DNA from: Akkermansiaceae bacterium
GTDB taxonomy: Bacteria > Verrucomicrobiota > Verrucomicrobiia > Verrucomicrobiales > Akkermansiaceae
DNA length: 14,080 nt
Assembly (NCBI GenBank): GCA_018676385.1
Contig: JABHEX010000214.1
Span: 1 to 14,080 of the forward strand
Direction: 5' to 3'
Shown here piece by piece: positions 6,789 through 14,080 of the stretch; positions within the stretch are counted from its first letter, which is position 1, and each line of letters starts with the position of its first letter. The position numbers and the translations under genes are program-made. Under the pieces are notes generated by a model that was not told where the DNA came from, searched no databases, and saw only the letters and a list, made by a program, of their open reading frames with translations.

Positions 6789-8150
6789 ATGAACGACCAC
6801 TCACGCCGTAAATTTCTTAAAACAGCCACAATAGCCGCCGCATCGACAACACTTCCTCGCTTCGCGATCGGCAAGCCTGGTAAATCAGCCAACAGCAAAC
6901 TCAACATCGCCGTGGTTGGGGTTGGGGGCATGGGAGGATACGCGACAAGGTCAGCTGCCAACGAAAACCAAGTGGCTCTCTGTGATGTCGATGACGCCCG
7001 TTGTGGGTGGGCCTACAAAAAATTTCCGAAGGCACCACGCTTCAAGGATTTCCGCGTGATGCTCGACAAGATGGGTGACGATATTGACGCCGTGGCGATC
7101 TCAACACCCGATCACACCCATTTCGCTGCCGCTATGGCCGCGATTGAGCGCGGCAAACACGTATTTGTGCAGAAACCGCTCGCGCATAATATCTGGCAGT
7201 GCCGTACCCTGCGCAAAGCCGCCAAGCACTATAAAGTAGTCACTCAAATGGGTAACCAAGGTCACACCTTTGACGGCATGCGCCGAATCAAGGAGTGGGT
7301 TGACGGTGGTATCGTCGGTGAGGTGAAGGAAGTGGTGACTTGGACGAACCGACCCCTCGGGCCATGGTTTGTGCCGCCGTCACAATTCCCACCGAAATCA
7401 GGACCTGCTCCTGGCACACTTGATTGGAAACTCTGGCAGGGGCCAGCCAAACACCGCGACTACAGCGCCGACTATGTTCCTACTCGTTGGCGCGGATGGT
7501 GGGACTACGGTTGTGGTGCCCTAGGTGACATCGGTTGCCACACATTCGACGCACCATTCTGGGCGCTCGGACTCGGCTCGCCTACCAAGGTGGAAGTTGA
7601 GCGCAAGGAGCCACCCCACCCGGACTTCATCCCGATGAGTTCAGTGACTACCTATCATTTCCCCGCCCGTGGAAATAAGCCACCGGTCAAACTGAAGTGG
7701 TACGAAAAAGGCTACGACGTGCCACTTCCTAAACGCTGGGACGAAGGGAAGAAACTAGACGCTGAAGGTGGTATGTACATGGAGGGCTCAGAAAATACCC
7801 TTTACCACCCGGGTATGCGCCCACGCAGTCCACGAATCACTCCCAATGATACTTTCATGGAGCTGAGACCTAAATTAGCGAAGATGGATCGAATTCCATC
7901 CGTGAAAGGTGGCCCTATCGAAGAATGGGTTCGTGCCATCAAAGGCGAAGGACCAACACCTGGATCACAATTTGATTATGCCGCACCACTCACGGAAATG
8001 GTGCTTCTCGGCGCACTTGCACAGCGCACCGGCAAGACGATCGAATGGGATAACGAAAAGATGCTCGTCAAGGGACAACCGGAACTCAACGAGCTCATCA
8101 AGGAGCCAACCCCCGAGGAATGGCAATACGGGGAGAAACTGTGGAAATAA
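6789..8150 (+). CDS. Tat-exported Gfo/Idh/MocA-family oxidoreductase
   Basis: This 453-residue protein starts with SRRKFLKTATIAAAST (5-20), a clear twin-arginine signal, so it is probably exported with its nucleotide cofactor already bound. The Rossmann part begins at about 38 with NIAVVGVGGMGG (39-50), ALCDVDD (63-69), AISTPDHTHF (103-112) and VFVQKPL (125-131). The usual EKP lysine motif is QKP here, a variant common in this exported subgroup. Further landmarks are MGNQGH (154-159), WDYGCGALGDIGCH (238-251) and a C-terminal part with EWVRAIKGEG. Exported homologues of this family in planctomycetes and verrucomicrobia act on sugars or inositols, and the GH109 glycosidases belong to the same superfamily. 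The substrate here is unknown. The gene is in the same direction as the AraC gene, 120 bp downstream, and is followed by a strong terminator, so it may be monocistronic or the end of an araC-led transcript. Confidence 0.93.
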   Translation: MNDHSRRKFLKTATIAAASTTLPRFAIGKPGKSANSKLNIAVVGVGGMGGYATRSAANENQVALCDVDDARCGWAYKKFPKAPRFKDFRVMLDKMGDDIDAVAISTPDHTHFAAAMAAIERGKHVFVQKPLAHNIWQCRTLRKAAKHYKVVTQMGNQGHTFDGMRRIKEWVDGGIVGEVKEVVTWTNRPLGPWFVPPSQFPPKSGPAPGTLDWKLWQGPAKHRDYSADYVPTRWRGWWDYGCGALGDIGCHTFDAPFWALGLGSPTKVEVERKEPPHPDFIPMSSVTTYHFPARGNKPPVKLKWYEKGYDVPLPKRWDEGKKLDAEGGMYMEGSENTLYHPGMRPRSPRITPNDTFMELRPKLAKMDRIPSVKGGPIEEWVRAIKGEGPTPGSQFDYAAPLTEMVLLGALAQRTGKTIEWDNEKMLVKGQPELNELIKEPTPEEWQYGEKLWK

Positions 8151-8182
8151 AAGGAATCCAGTATAACAACCAATTATCATAC

Positions 8183-8219
8183 AAACCTCACTCCCATCAT
8201 ATCGGTGGTGAGGTTTTTT
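8183..8219 (+). terminator. Rho-independent terminator after the Gfo/Idh/MocA gene
   Basis: AAACCTCAC (8183-8191) is a perfect inverted match to GTGAGGTTT (8208-8216), giving a 9-bp stem with a 16-base loop. The right arm runs into six T residues (8214-8219). It lies 32 bp after the stop at 8150 and separates this gene from the metallophosphoesterase fusion. The remaining gap, 8220-8408, shows no other gene or hairpin. Only weak -10-like boxes (for example TAGATA near 8375) are visible upstream of 8409. Confidence 0.85.
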
Positions 8220-8408
8220 ATTTGTACCGTGGCATTGTTTGCGATGCCGTCGCTATCGCCCTGAAAGATATAGATCATGGTTTGCAAGAATTGCCTTGTC
8301 TGATTCGTTAGATTCGTAATGTTGGTGGTAAATGATCGGCCGACACGATTCCGCTTAATCCTGTTCAGAAAATCTATGTAGATACTTTTTCGATATCACT
8401 AATCCATT

Positions 8409-11400
8409 ATGCGTTACGCGATTTTTTCAGATGTTCACGCCAACCTCAGAGCTTGGGAAGAAGCTTTGTTAGATATTCGAGCGCAGCGGGTTGATGTGCT
8501 AGTTTGTTTGGGAGATGCAGTTGGCTATGGCCCGAAGCCCGAGGAGGTGCTGTCTGGGATAAGAGCAGTGACAAAAAACTTTATCATCGGTAACCATGAG
8601 GCGGCCGCTGCCGGGATGATAGACTATTCGGTTTTCAACGATAACGCCAAGCATTCAACCGAGTGGACGAAGCAGGCGCTCACAGCCGAATCGCACGAAT
8701 TTTTGAAGACGGTTCCGATTGCGATCGACACGCAAGACATCCTGTTTGTTCACGCTGAAATTTTGGAGCCCGGGCGATTTGATTACATTGATGATCAGAA
8801 AAAAGCGTTAGAAAATTTCGCTGGATCCAAGCATTTTGTGACCTTTGTCGGGCACACGCACCATCCGAAAATATTTCAACTAAAGGGTAAACGTAGTGTC
8901 AGCGAGATGCCTGATCAAAATCAGCAGCTGGATCCATCGTGTCGCTATATTATCAATGTAGGATCCGTCGGCGAGCCGCGTAATGCAGAGGATCTCCGTG
9001 GCGTTTATGTCATCTATGATTCCGATACCCGGGAGGTGGATTTCCGGAGGGTTGCATACGATATTGAAGCCTATCGCGCTGAGCTGGATTCAACAACACT
9101 GAATATAAAACCGTTTTTTCTTCAGTGCCACGATCACCAGACTGCAGAAGCCCAGTTAGCCCTGCCACTCAGCGACGCCCCGTCACTGGCAATGGAGGCA
9201 CCTTTGATCAGCGAATCCACTATTTCCCACGATGCAGAGACGGTCTCGCTTGATGTCCCAAGTGATACTCGAAAATTTCGAAATTCTGCTGTTGGAAAAC
9301 AATCCAGTGCGTCTCGCAAGGCTGTCTGGTTGTCTCTCATTTGCGTGATGGTGCTCGGATTCATTACTTGGGGTGTTATGCATTACATTGGGAGTCAGGT
9401 GCCAGACGATCCACTGGTTCATTCAGACGATAAATCAACGGCCAAGGCTGAGCCCACACGCATGCACGATCTATCTGACCCCATTCCTGATACCCCTCAA
9501 GCTATTACGGCTCCACCAATAACCGAAACAGATGCTCCGATAGTTCACGACCCCAAACCGAATCCTACAGCTATCATTCCACCCCCTGAGCCGGATCCCA
9601 AACCCATCGTGGATATCCCACCACAAACTGATCCGACATTAGCATGGTGGCGGATGGAGCCGGATTCCATAGGTGAAAAATTGATCGACTCAAAAAACAA
9701 ATCGTCGCTTCCGATGTTAGTGCCTGGAAAGACGATTGATGGGATCGCTCCCTCTGCTCTTCCACCCCATGATATTACGAATACCGCAGCCATGAGCCTT
9801 GGGGTTTGGGCCGAACCAAGTCCTTCAGGTAAGTTCGCCTTGCGTGCTGATCGTTCATTCACCTTTGAAGGTTGGTTTCTGGTTGCAAAGACGCGTAAGG
9901 CGGTATTTCTAGCCGGCACTCGTAGTGGTGATGCCAATGACAAACAGGGATGGCATATCGACATCCGGCCTAATGGGCAGATGTGTTTTTTCTACGACAA
10001 CGGTCCGCAAATAATTCAGGCGCTCAGTGAAAAATTACCTATCACCGATCTCAAGTCCCATCATTTTGCCGCAGTCTGGAATCACGATGCTTCCGCCGGT
10101 GCTGGAGAAATGCGGCTCTATCTCGATGGTATGAAAGTTAAGACCGCTAAAGTCCCGCACATCAAGATCCCGCCGACGCAGGCAAATCCATTCCGTATTG
10201 GTGCGCCGAAGAACCCGTTGAAGGTTGCACTCGATGAAGTGCGTTTTTCTCGTGGAGCACTTAGGGTTTCAGAGCTGCTGCTTCCTAAGCCTGCGTCACT
10301 GGTGAAGGAAGGATTGGTCTTGAATCTAGTGGGTGAGTCCTTGAGTAAGATCGCAAAGAGTGTGAAGGCACCACATCAACCGAAACTGGTTCGACCTGGT
10401 GGTGTCAATTTGTTGCGATTTGATGGTAAGGACGATTTTATGACTATTCCGGATAGTAGTGCCTTGGACCTCAATGCATGGACGGTCATTTCCTGGATAC
10501 GACCGACCGGTGGCCCGGGCGTTGTACTCGGTAAAGTGGACAGCAAGAGCACTTTGATCAATTACAGGTTGCAGGTCAACAAAGACGGTAAGGTTGGATC
10601 GGTGGTGCGCGGTCCAGCCCATAACCAAATTCACCGTGTGGCGAATGTGAACGTCATGAATCGATTTTCGGTGGTGGCCGCTCGCTATGATCCGACGGCA
10701 CAAGGTGCAAAAAGAATCACCATCAGCGTGAATGGTGTCCCGGCTTCCTCCTATAGCTTGGAGTTAGCAAAAGGCCCGGTGGGCTCAACTGTGCACAATG
10801 CCCCGTTACTGATCGGTCTTCAGCCGGGAAAGGAGCCTCGTGCTTTCAGCGGTGATATAGGAGGGATTCTGCTCTACAACCGGGCGCTGAGTGATGGTGA
10901 ACTCCAAAGCGCTTCCAAGTGGTTGATGAAGAGGGTGTCCGCAGTCAAGTCCGCTGTGGCTAACAAAGCCGCGAAACCAGCGGCCAAACCGAGCGCGGAG
11001 GTTGGTCCCAAGGAGGCCATTGTTTTCCTCATTGCTGGCGAGGTCAATGCCGGTGGTGCTGCAGCATTTTCCGAGGGAACTGTTGCCAAGGCGAAGATCA
11101 AGGAAAGGTATCCTGTCAATCCAGGCACAACTGCGAAGAATATGAAGATTCCTACCACCACAGCAGCTTACCCACGTAGTTATATCTGGAAACCTCAGAA
11201 GGGGCCATATGAGCAATTGACACCCAGTAAAAATCTCCAAGCATGTTATGCTGATCGATATAGACACGGCATCGAGCTTCCCATGGCGATGCTGCTTGAG
11301 AAAAAATTTCCGCATAGCCATATCTTTTTTATCAAACATGGACCTGCCAAACGTAACTTATACACTCAGTGGAAGGCGAATAACGGATCTGATTATAAAT

Positions 11401-11816
11401 TTTTTCACAGTCAGATTACCCCCGCGATGGCCAACTTAAAAAAACGTTATGACAACGTGCGTGTCGTTGGAATGTACTGGGACCAAGGTGAGTCCGACGA
11501 AAAACAGGCGCGGCGATACGAGGACAACTTGCAAAAACTTTTTGCCGCCTTACGTAAGGACACAGGGCTGCCTGACTTACCAATTTATGTGCGTGAGCAG
11601 GGGATATTCCAACACGACAAACCCGAGTTTAAACGGATCGTCGATGCCCAGATCAAGATTGCCAACAAAGATGCTAACACACACCTGCTTAAACTAGACC
11701 TCGGATCGAACGAGAAAAATTACAAAGCCTGGGCGTGGAGCATCGGTAAAGATCATCTCAGCAGTAAGGCTTACCTGAAGCTGAGCAAAATGATCATGGC
11801 AACCACTGAACAATAG
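8409..11816 (+). CDS. Transmembrane fusion: metallophosphoesterase + two LamG-like domains + SASA-like domain
   Basis: The protein has 1135 residues and no N-terminal signal. Residues 1-225 are a calcineurin-like phosphoesterase (YfcE/PF12850 type): FSDVHAN (D8, H10), LGDAVGYGP (D36), GNHE (61-64), FVHAE (H115), GHTHHP (H149, H151) and INVGSVGEPR. All metal-ligand motifs appear intact. A single membrane span lies at about 305-327, then a proline-rich linker to about 409. Two concanavalin/LamG-like domains follow, about 410-622 and 633-840, the second with LLRFDGKDDFMTIPDSSALD. After an Ala/Lys linker (843-868), residues 869-1131 resemble the SASA (sialate O-acetylesterase-like) fold: FLIAGEVNAGG (873-883), MYWDQGESD (1022-1030) and KDHLSSKAYLKL (1114-1125). 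The usual GQSN serine is Val879, so esterase activity is doubtful. Positive residues before the span (RK at 303-304) suggest N-inside topology, with phosphoesterase in the cytosol and the rest outside. Domain calls are firm, the sensor role is inferred. A 4-bp gap leads to the next gene. Confidence 0.9.
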   Translation: MRYAIFSDVHANLRAWEEALLDIRAQRVDVLVCLGDAVGYGPKPEEVLSGIRAVTKNFIIGNHEAAAAGMIDYSVFNDNAKHSTEWTKQALTAESHEFLKTVPIAIDTQDILFVHAEILEPGRFDYIDDQKKALENFAGSKHFVTFVGHTHHPKIFQLKGKRSVSEMPDQNQQLDPSCRYIINVGSVGEPRNAEDLRGVYVIYDSDTREVDFRRVAYDIEAYRAELDSTTLNIKPFFLQCHDHQTAEAQLALPLSDAPSLAMEAPLISESTISHDAETVSLDVPSDTRKFRNSAVGKQSSASRKAVWLSLICVMVLGFITWGVMHYIGSQVPDDPLVHSDDKSTAKAEPTRMHDLSDPIPDTPQAITAPPITETDAPIVHDPKPNPTAIIPPPEPDPKPIVDIPPQTDPTLAWWRMEPDSIGEKLIDSKNKSSLPMLVPGKTIDGIAPSALPPHDITNTAAMSLGVWAEPSPSGKFALRADRSFTFEGWFLVAKTRKAVFLAGTRSGDANDKQGWHIDIRPNGQMCFFYDNGPQIIQALSEKLPITDLKSHHFAAVWNHDASAGAGEMRLYLDGMKVKTAKVPHIKIPPTQANPFRIGAPKNPLKVALDEVRFSRGALRVSELLLPKPASLVKEGLVLNLVGESLSKIAKSVKAPHQPKLVRPGGVNLLRFDGKDDFMTIPDSSALDLNAWTVISWIRPTGGPGVVLGKVDSKSTLINYRLQVNKDGKVGSVVRGPAHNQIHRVANVNVMNRFSVVAARYDPTAQGAKRITISVNGVPASSYSLELAKGPVGSTVHNAPLLIGLQPGKEPRAFSGDIGGILLYNRALSDGELQSASKWLMKRVSAVKSAVANKAAKPAAKPSAEVGPKEAIVFLIAGEVNAGGAAAFSEGTVAKAKIKERYPVNPGTTAKNMKIPTTTAAYPRSYIWKPQKGPYEQLTPSKNLQACYADRYRHGIELPMAMLLEKKFPHSHIFFIKHGPAKRNLYTQWKANNGSDYKFFHSQITPAMANLKKRYDNVRVVGMYWDQGESDEKQARRYEDNLQKLFAALRKDTGLPDLPIYVREQGIFQHDKPEFKRIVDAQIKIANKDANTHLLKLDLGSNEKNYKAWAWSIGKDHLSSKAYLKLSKMIMATTEQ

Positions 11817-11820
11817 AACG

Positions 11821-13758
11821 ATGTTGATGCCGATGAGCCTATTCAAACTGACCCTTCTCCTGTCAAGTCTCGGCTGCTTGATGGTGAACGCGGCAAGTTA
11901 CCATATCGATGCAGAGCAGGGGAGCGACACTCGCGACGGGGAATCGCCCGAATCCGCGTGGAAGTCGTTGGAGAAAGTCGAGAAGGTTGAACTCAAACCC
12001 GGCGACAAGATCCTGCTCAAGGCGGGTCAGGTGTTTTTTGGAAAGCTGCATCCTAATGGGTCGGGTGAAGACGGCAAACCGATCACGGTCGATAAATACG
12101 GACAGGGGGCCAACCCGGTTATCCACGGTGAAGGAAAGGTCGAAAATACCGTCCGACTCCACAATCAGCACCACTGGGAAATTCGCAACCTGACGGTCAC
12201 AAATACCGACGGCGGAGGATGGGATGACGAGGGGAGGGAAATCCGCCGGGCCGTTCAAGTGACGGCAGAAGACGTCGGCGATCTTAGACACATCCATTTG
12301 CATAACCTCGAGATCCGCGACGTCCGCGGCATATACCGATTTAAGGGGAATCAGACCAACGGAGGGATTATCTGCCAAGTTTTGGGTAACAAGAAAAAGA
12401 CCCGCTTTGTCGATCTTCGGATTGAAAACTGTGTGCTCCGCACGAAGTCGATCGACCGCTATCCGGTGGTCGTCACCTCGTCGTGGGGGAAAGAACCCGC
12501 CTGCGAGGTTGTCTACAAAAACAACACACTCGATCACGCTGGTCGCGCCCACATCGTCATTCCCGCCGACCAATGGCCGCGCGAGCTTGTCTACTATTTC
12601 GACCCCGAGGTTCGTAAAGTCTTTCCGCTGAAGAAAGCAGCCGCACCCGTGTCGCCATTCACCGGCCGCGTCGGATGCGAGGACATCTTCACCGAAATGG
12701 CGGCCCGCCTGAAACGCTCGTGGAGTTTTTACGAAGCGACACGTGCGAAAGAAGGCGAGTGGCTTTTCAAGTATTCTCCAGTCGACAAGGATTACTCCCT
12801 GTGGGCGACCAGTTCAGACGCCCTCGCCTACTACGGTGAGATCCGTGCATTGGGATTTGAACCGCCGTGGATCGAAAACGAACGCGAAGTGATGGACGCC
12901 TGGATCAGTGGAATCAACAAGCACATCGATCCGAAAACAAAACTCATCAACGGCCCGGCGACGGGCGCGCCGAGACCTGACCCGCCGTACCTCAGCCATA
13001 GCTACGACTGGATTAGCCGCAACCGCGTCTTTACAGCCGACCACTATTCGCTGCCCCCCGGTAGTCTGCACGGTAGTGATCCGTTGCCAACCAAGGAAGC
13101 GGCAATCAAGCGGTTCAATTCATTCAACTGGAACGGCAACACCTATCAGGTTTGTAATGTTCTAGGAAAAGAAATTAAAAGCCACGCTGAGATCCTGCGC
13201 TCCAAGGGTAAGGATCCGGCGAAGGACGAGATCATCCTGACACTCAAGAAACGACTCGATGAAAAATTTGTCAACGGTCGCTGGGGCAAAGGCGGCACCG
13301 CCGATGGTAACATGAAGATGGCGGTGACCTACTGCACCTACGACTGGCCGATCCCGGATCACAAGGCGCTAATCGATTTTACCCTCGATGGTGCCAATGG
13401 TCAGTTCAAGGGCAGGGGATGCAGCGCCTTCAATCAGATGTGGGTGCTCGCCGAAGCGCGCAGGCAATTTCCCGATGGATACCGTGGTGACGAGATCGAT
13501 GCGTCGCTAGCGCAGTCGTTCCTAACATTCCTTAGCAACTGGCGTGAGGAATACAATTTTTACGACAGCAAATGGCGCGGCAAACACAACAACGGCGTGC
13601 CGCTATTCATCTCCCACCTGATGCTCGACCTCCCCATCATGCGCGGCAGTGCGGTCTACAACTGGCGGATGAAACCGGCTATCATGCGCGGCATAGACGG
13701 CACCATCAAACGCAACAAAGTCACTTACACTACGCTGGGATTTCTGTTTTACGATTAA
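11821..13758 (+). CDS. Secreted right-handed beta-helix protein with C-terminal alpha-helical domain
   Basis: The protein has 645 residues. Residues 1-25 form a Sec signal with a likely cut near VNA-AS; a nearby Cys19 does not fit a lipobox well. From about 26 to 248 it is a right-handed parallel beta-helix of the pectin-lyase-like type: IDAEQGSDTRDGESPESAWK, LKPGDKILLKAGQVF, GKPITVDKYGQGANPVIHG, HWEIRNLTVTNTDG, then repeated short strands ending DLRIENCVLR and YKNNTLDHAG. The helix stops early, and from about 285 the chain becomes alpha-helical with many aromatic residues (SLWATSSDALAYYGEIRALG, KMAVTYCTYDW, GCSAFNQMWVLAEARR), reminiscent of an alpha/alpha toroid. I do not recognise that domain. 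Such combinations suggest a polysaccharide lyase or hydrolase, but no catalytic set can be named. It follows the phosphoesterase fusion by 4 bp and is probably co-transcribed and translationally coupled. ATGs at 11827 and 11833 are alternative starts that keep the signal. Confidence 0.85.
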   Translation: MLMPMSLFKLTLLLSSLGCLMVNAASYHIDAEQGSDTRDGESPESAWKSLEKVEKVELKPGDKILLKAGQVFFGKLHPNGSGEDGKPITVDKYGQGANPVIHGEGKVENTVRLHNQHHWEIRNLTVTNTDGGGWDDEGREIRRAVQVTAEDVGDLRHIHLHNLEIRDVRGIYRFKGNQTNGGIICQVLGNKKKTRFVDLRIENCVLRTKSIDRYPVVVTSSWGKEPACEVVYKNNTLDHAGRAHIVIPADQWPRELVYYFDPEVRKVFPLKKAAAPVSPFTGRVGCEDIFTEMAARLKRSWSFYEATRAKEGEWLFKYSPVDKDYSLWATSSDALAYYGEIRALGFEPPWIENEREVMDAWISGINKHIDPKTKLINGPATGAPRPDPPYLSHSYDWISRNRVFTADHYSLPPGSLHGSDPLPTKEAAIKRFNSFNWNGNTYQVCNVLGKEIKSHAEILRSKGKDPAKDEIILTLKKRLDEKFVNGRWGKGGTADGNMKMAVTYCTYDWPIPDHKALIDFTLDGANGQFKGRGCSAFNQMWVLAEARRQFPDGYRGDEIDASLAQSFLTFLSNWREEYNFYDSKWRGKHNNGVPLFISHLMLDLPIMRGSAVYNWRMKPAIMRGIDGTIKRNKVTYTTLGFLFYD

Positions 13759-13786
13759 TTGTCCGTGTGCCGCTTTGATGGCGCCG

Positions 13787-13826
13787 CCGCAATTGAGTCT
13801 TAATCTGAAATGACCGCAATTGCGGT
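13787..13826. repeat. Perfect 14-bp palindrome with an inverted 9-bp copy nearby
   Basis: ACCGCAATTGCGGT (13813-13826) is its own reverse complement. The 9-mer CCGCAATTG also occurs at 13787-13795, so it can pair either with the adjacent CAATTGCGG (13817-13825) or mark a second binding half-site. It lies between two convergent stops (13758 and 13852). No T run follows on either strand, so it is a poor intrinsic terminator; a bidirectional Rho-independent role is still possible, as is a protein-binding site. Confidence 0.6.
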
Positions 13827-13851
13827 GAGGCATTTTGAGTGGAATTATGCG

Positions 13852-14080
13852 CTACTTTTTCGCACTAAACTGTTGGCCGTCGGCTAACAGACGGGCACGC
13901 AGTTTGGCGTAGGGGACTTTTTGTACAGGCACCTTGGCATCAATCGCCATGCAGGCTGCGGTGGCAGAACTCTGGCCGAGAATCATAAAGACGGGTTCCA
14001 TGCGGATCGAACCGAAAGCGATATGAGTCGCGGAAAGTGCCCAGGGAACGAATAGATTTTCGCACTCCTCAGCCTTGGGG
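13852..14080 (-). CDS. C-terminal end of an FAD-dependent oxidoreductase (FAD_oxidored family)
   Basis: The frame is open from the right edge of the window to the TAG at 13854-13852 and encodes 75 complete codons; the N-terminal part lies beyond 14080. The visible part contains NLFVPWALSATHIAFGSIRM, EPVFMILGQSSATAACMAID, and ends VPYAKLRARLLADGQQF with a short charged tail. The pattern S-A-T-H-I-A-F-G-S-I-R-M-E-P-x-F-M-x-L-G-Q-S-x-A-T-A-A is the well-known C-terminal signature of the FAD_oxidored (PF12831) proteins that are very abundant in planctomycetes and verrucomicrobia. They bind FAD non-covalently and are often exported; the substrate is usually unknown. It converges on the beta-helix gene, with 93 bp between the stops. 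Confidence 0.9.
   Translation of the reverse strand, partial: PKAEECENLFVPWALSATHIAFGSIRMEPVFMILGQSSATAACMAIDAKVPVQKVPYAKLRARLLADGQQFSAKK

Noticed and set aside
8120..8311. Small + strand open frame across the Gfo/Idh stop and terminator
   Set aside because: It runs through the terminator hairpin and overlaps the end of a real gene in another frame.
11866..11880. Lipoprotein signal (SSLGC) in the beta-helix protein
   Set aside because: The residue at -3 is Ser rather than Leu/Val/Ile, and hydrophobic residues continue after the Cys. A signal peptidase I cut near VNA-AS fits better.
11863..12573. 236-codon minus-strand open frame opposite the beta-helix gene
   Set aside because: It shadows a gene with a clear signal peptide and beta-helix motifs, and its translation has no recognisable domain.
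11821..13758. Horizontal transfer judged from a higher G+C in the last full gene
   Set aside because: Rough counts on single lines vary from about 50% to 62% within the gene, so the difference from its neighbours is not reliable by eye.

Overview
The window looks like part of a chromosome from the Planctomycetota–Verrucomicrobiota group, and I lean towards Verrucomicrobiota. The reasons are a PSCyt1/DUF1549/DUF1553 protein paired with a DUF1501 protein, several twin-arginine (Tat) exported proteins including a Gfo/Idh/MocA oxidoreductase, LamG and SASA-type domains, a partial FAD_oxidored protein, and almost no Shine-Dalgarno sequences before the genes. No RNA gene, CRISPR array, insertion sequence or phage gene was seen. 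This is a catabolic or envelope-type accessory region.

Layout. (1) At 1-211 is the 3' end of a + strand gene with a concanavalin-like (3-keto-disaccharide hydrolase/LamG type) fold. (2) At 5837-289 a tight minus-strand operon encodes a c-type-cytochrome-like PSCyt1-DUF1549-DUF1553 protein, then a Tat-exported DUF1501 protein, then a Tat-exported beta-propeller that resembles peptidyl-hydroxyglycine amidating lyase (PAL). (3) A PAS-AraC regulator at 5928-6668 is divergent from this operon across 90 bp, and is the obvious candidate regulator. (4) A Tat-exported Gfo/Idh/MocA protein at 6789-8150 ends in a clear intrinsic terminator at 8183-8219. (5) A second + strand unit follows. It holds an 1135-residue fusion at 8409-11816 (metallophosphoesterase, one membrane span, two LamG-like domains, SASA-like domain) and, 4 bp later, a secreted beta-helix plus alpha-helical-domain protein at 11821-13758. 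(6) At 13852-14080 is the C-terminal end of a convergent FAD-dependent oxidoreductase, separated from unit 5 by a short region containing a perfect 14-bp palindrome.

How the genes may work together. Units 2-4 suggest a regulated set of exported redox or hydrolytic proteins, perhaps for a polysaccharide or other extracellular substrate. The substrate cannot be read from the sequence. The most unusual object is the 1135-residue fusion. Its phosphoesterase domain keeps the full set of metal-ligand motifs and has no signal peptide, so it should be cytosolic. Its sugar-binding-like domains and SASA domain should lie outside the membrane. The SASA domain has lost the serine of the GQSN motif (it reads GEVN) while keeping WDQGESD and the C-terminal DH. 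This looks like a sensor-type transmembrane protein in which a dead esterase serves as a ligand-binding module coupled to an intracellular phosphatase or phosphodiesterase. That is an inference.
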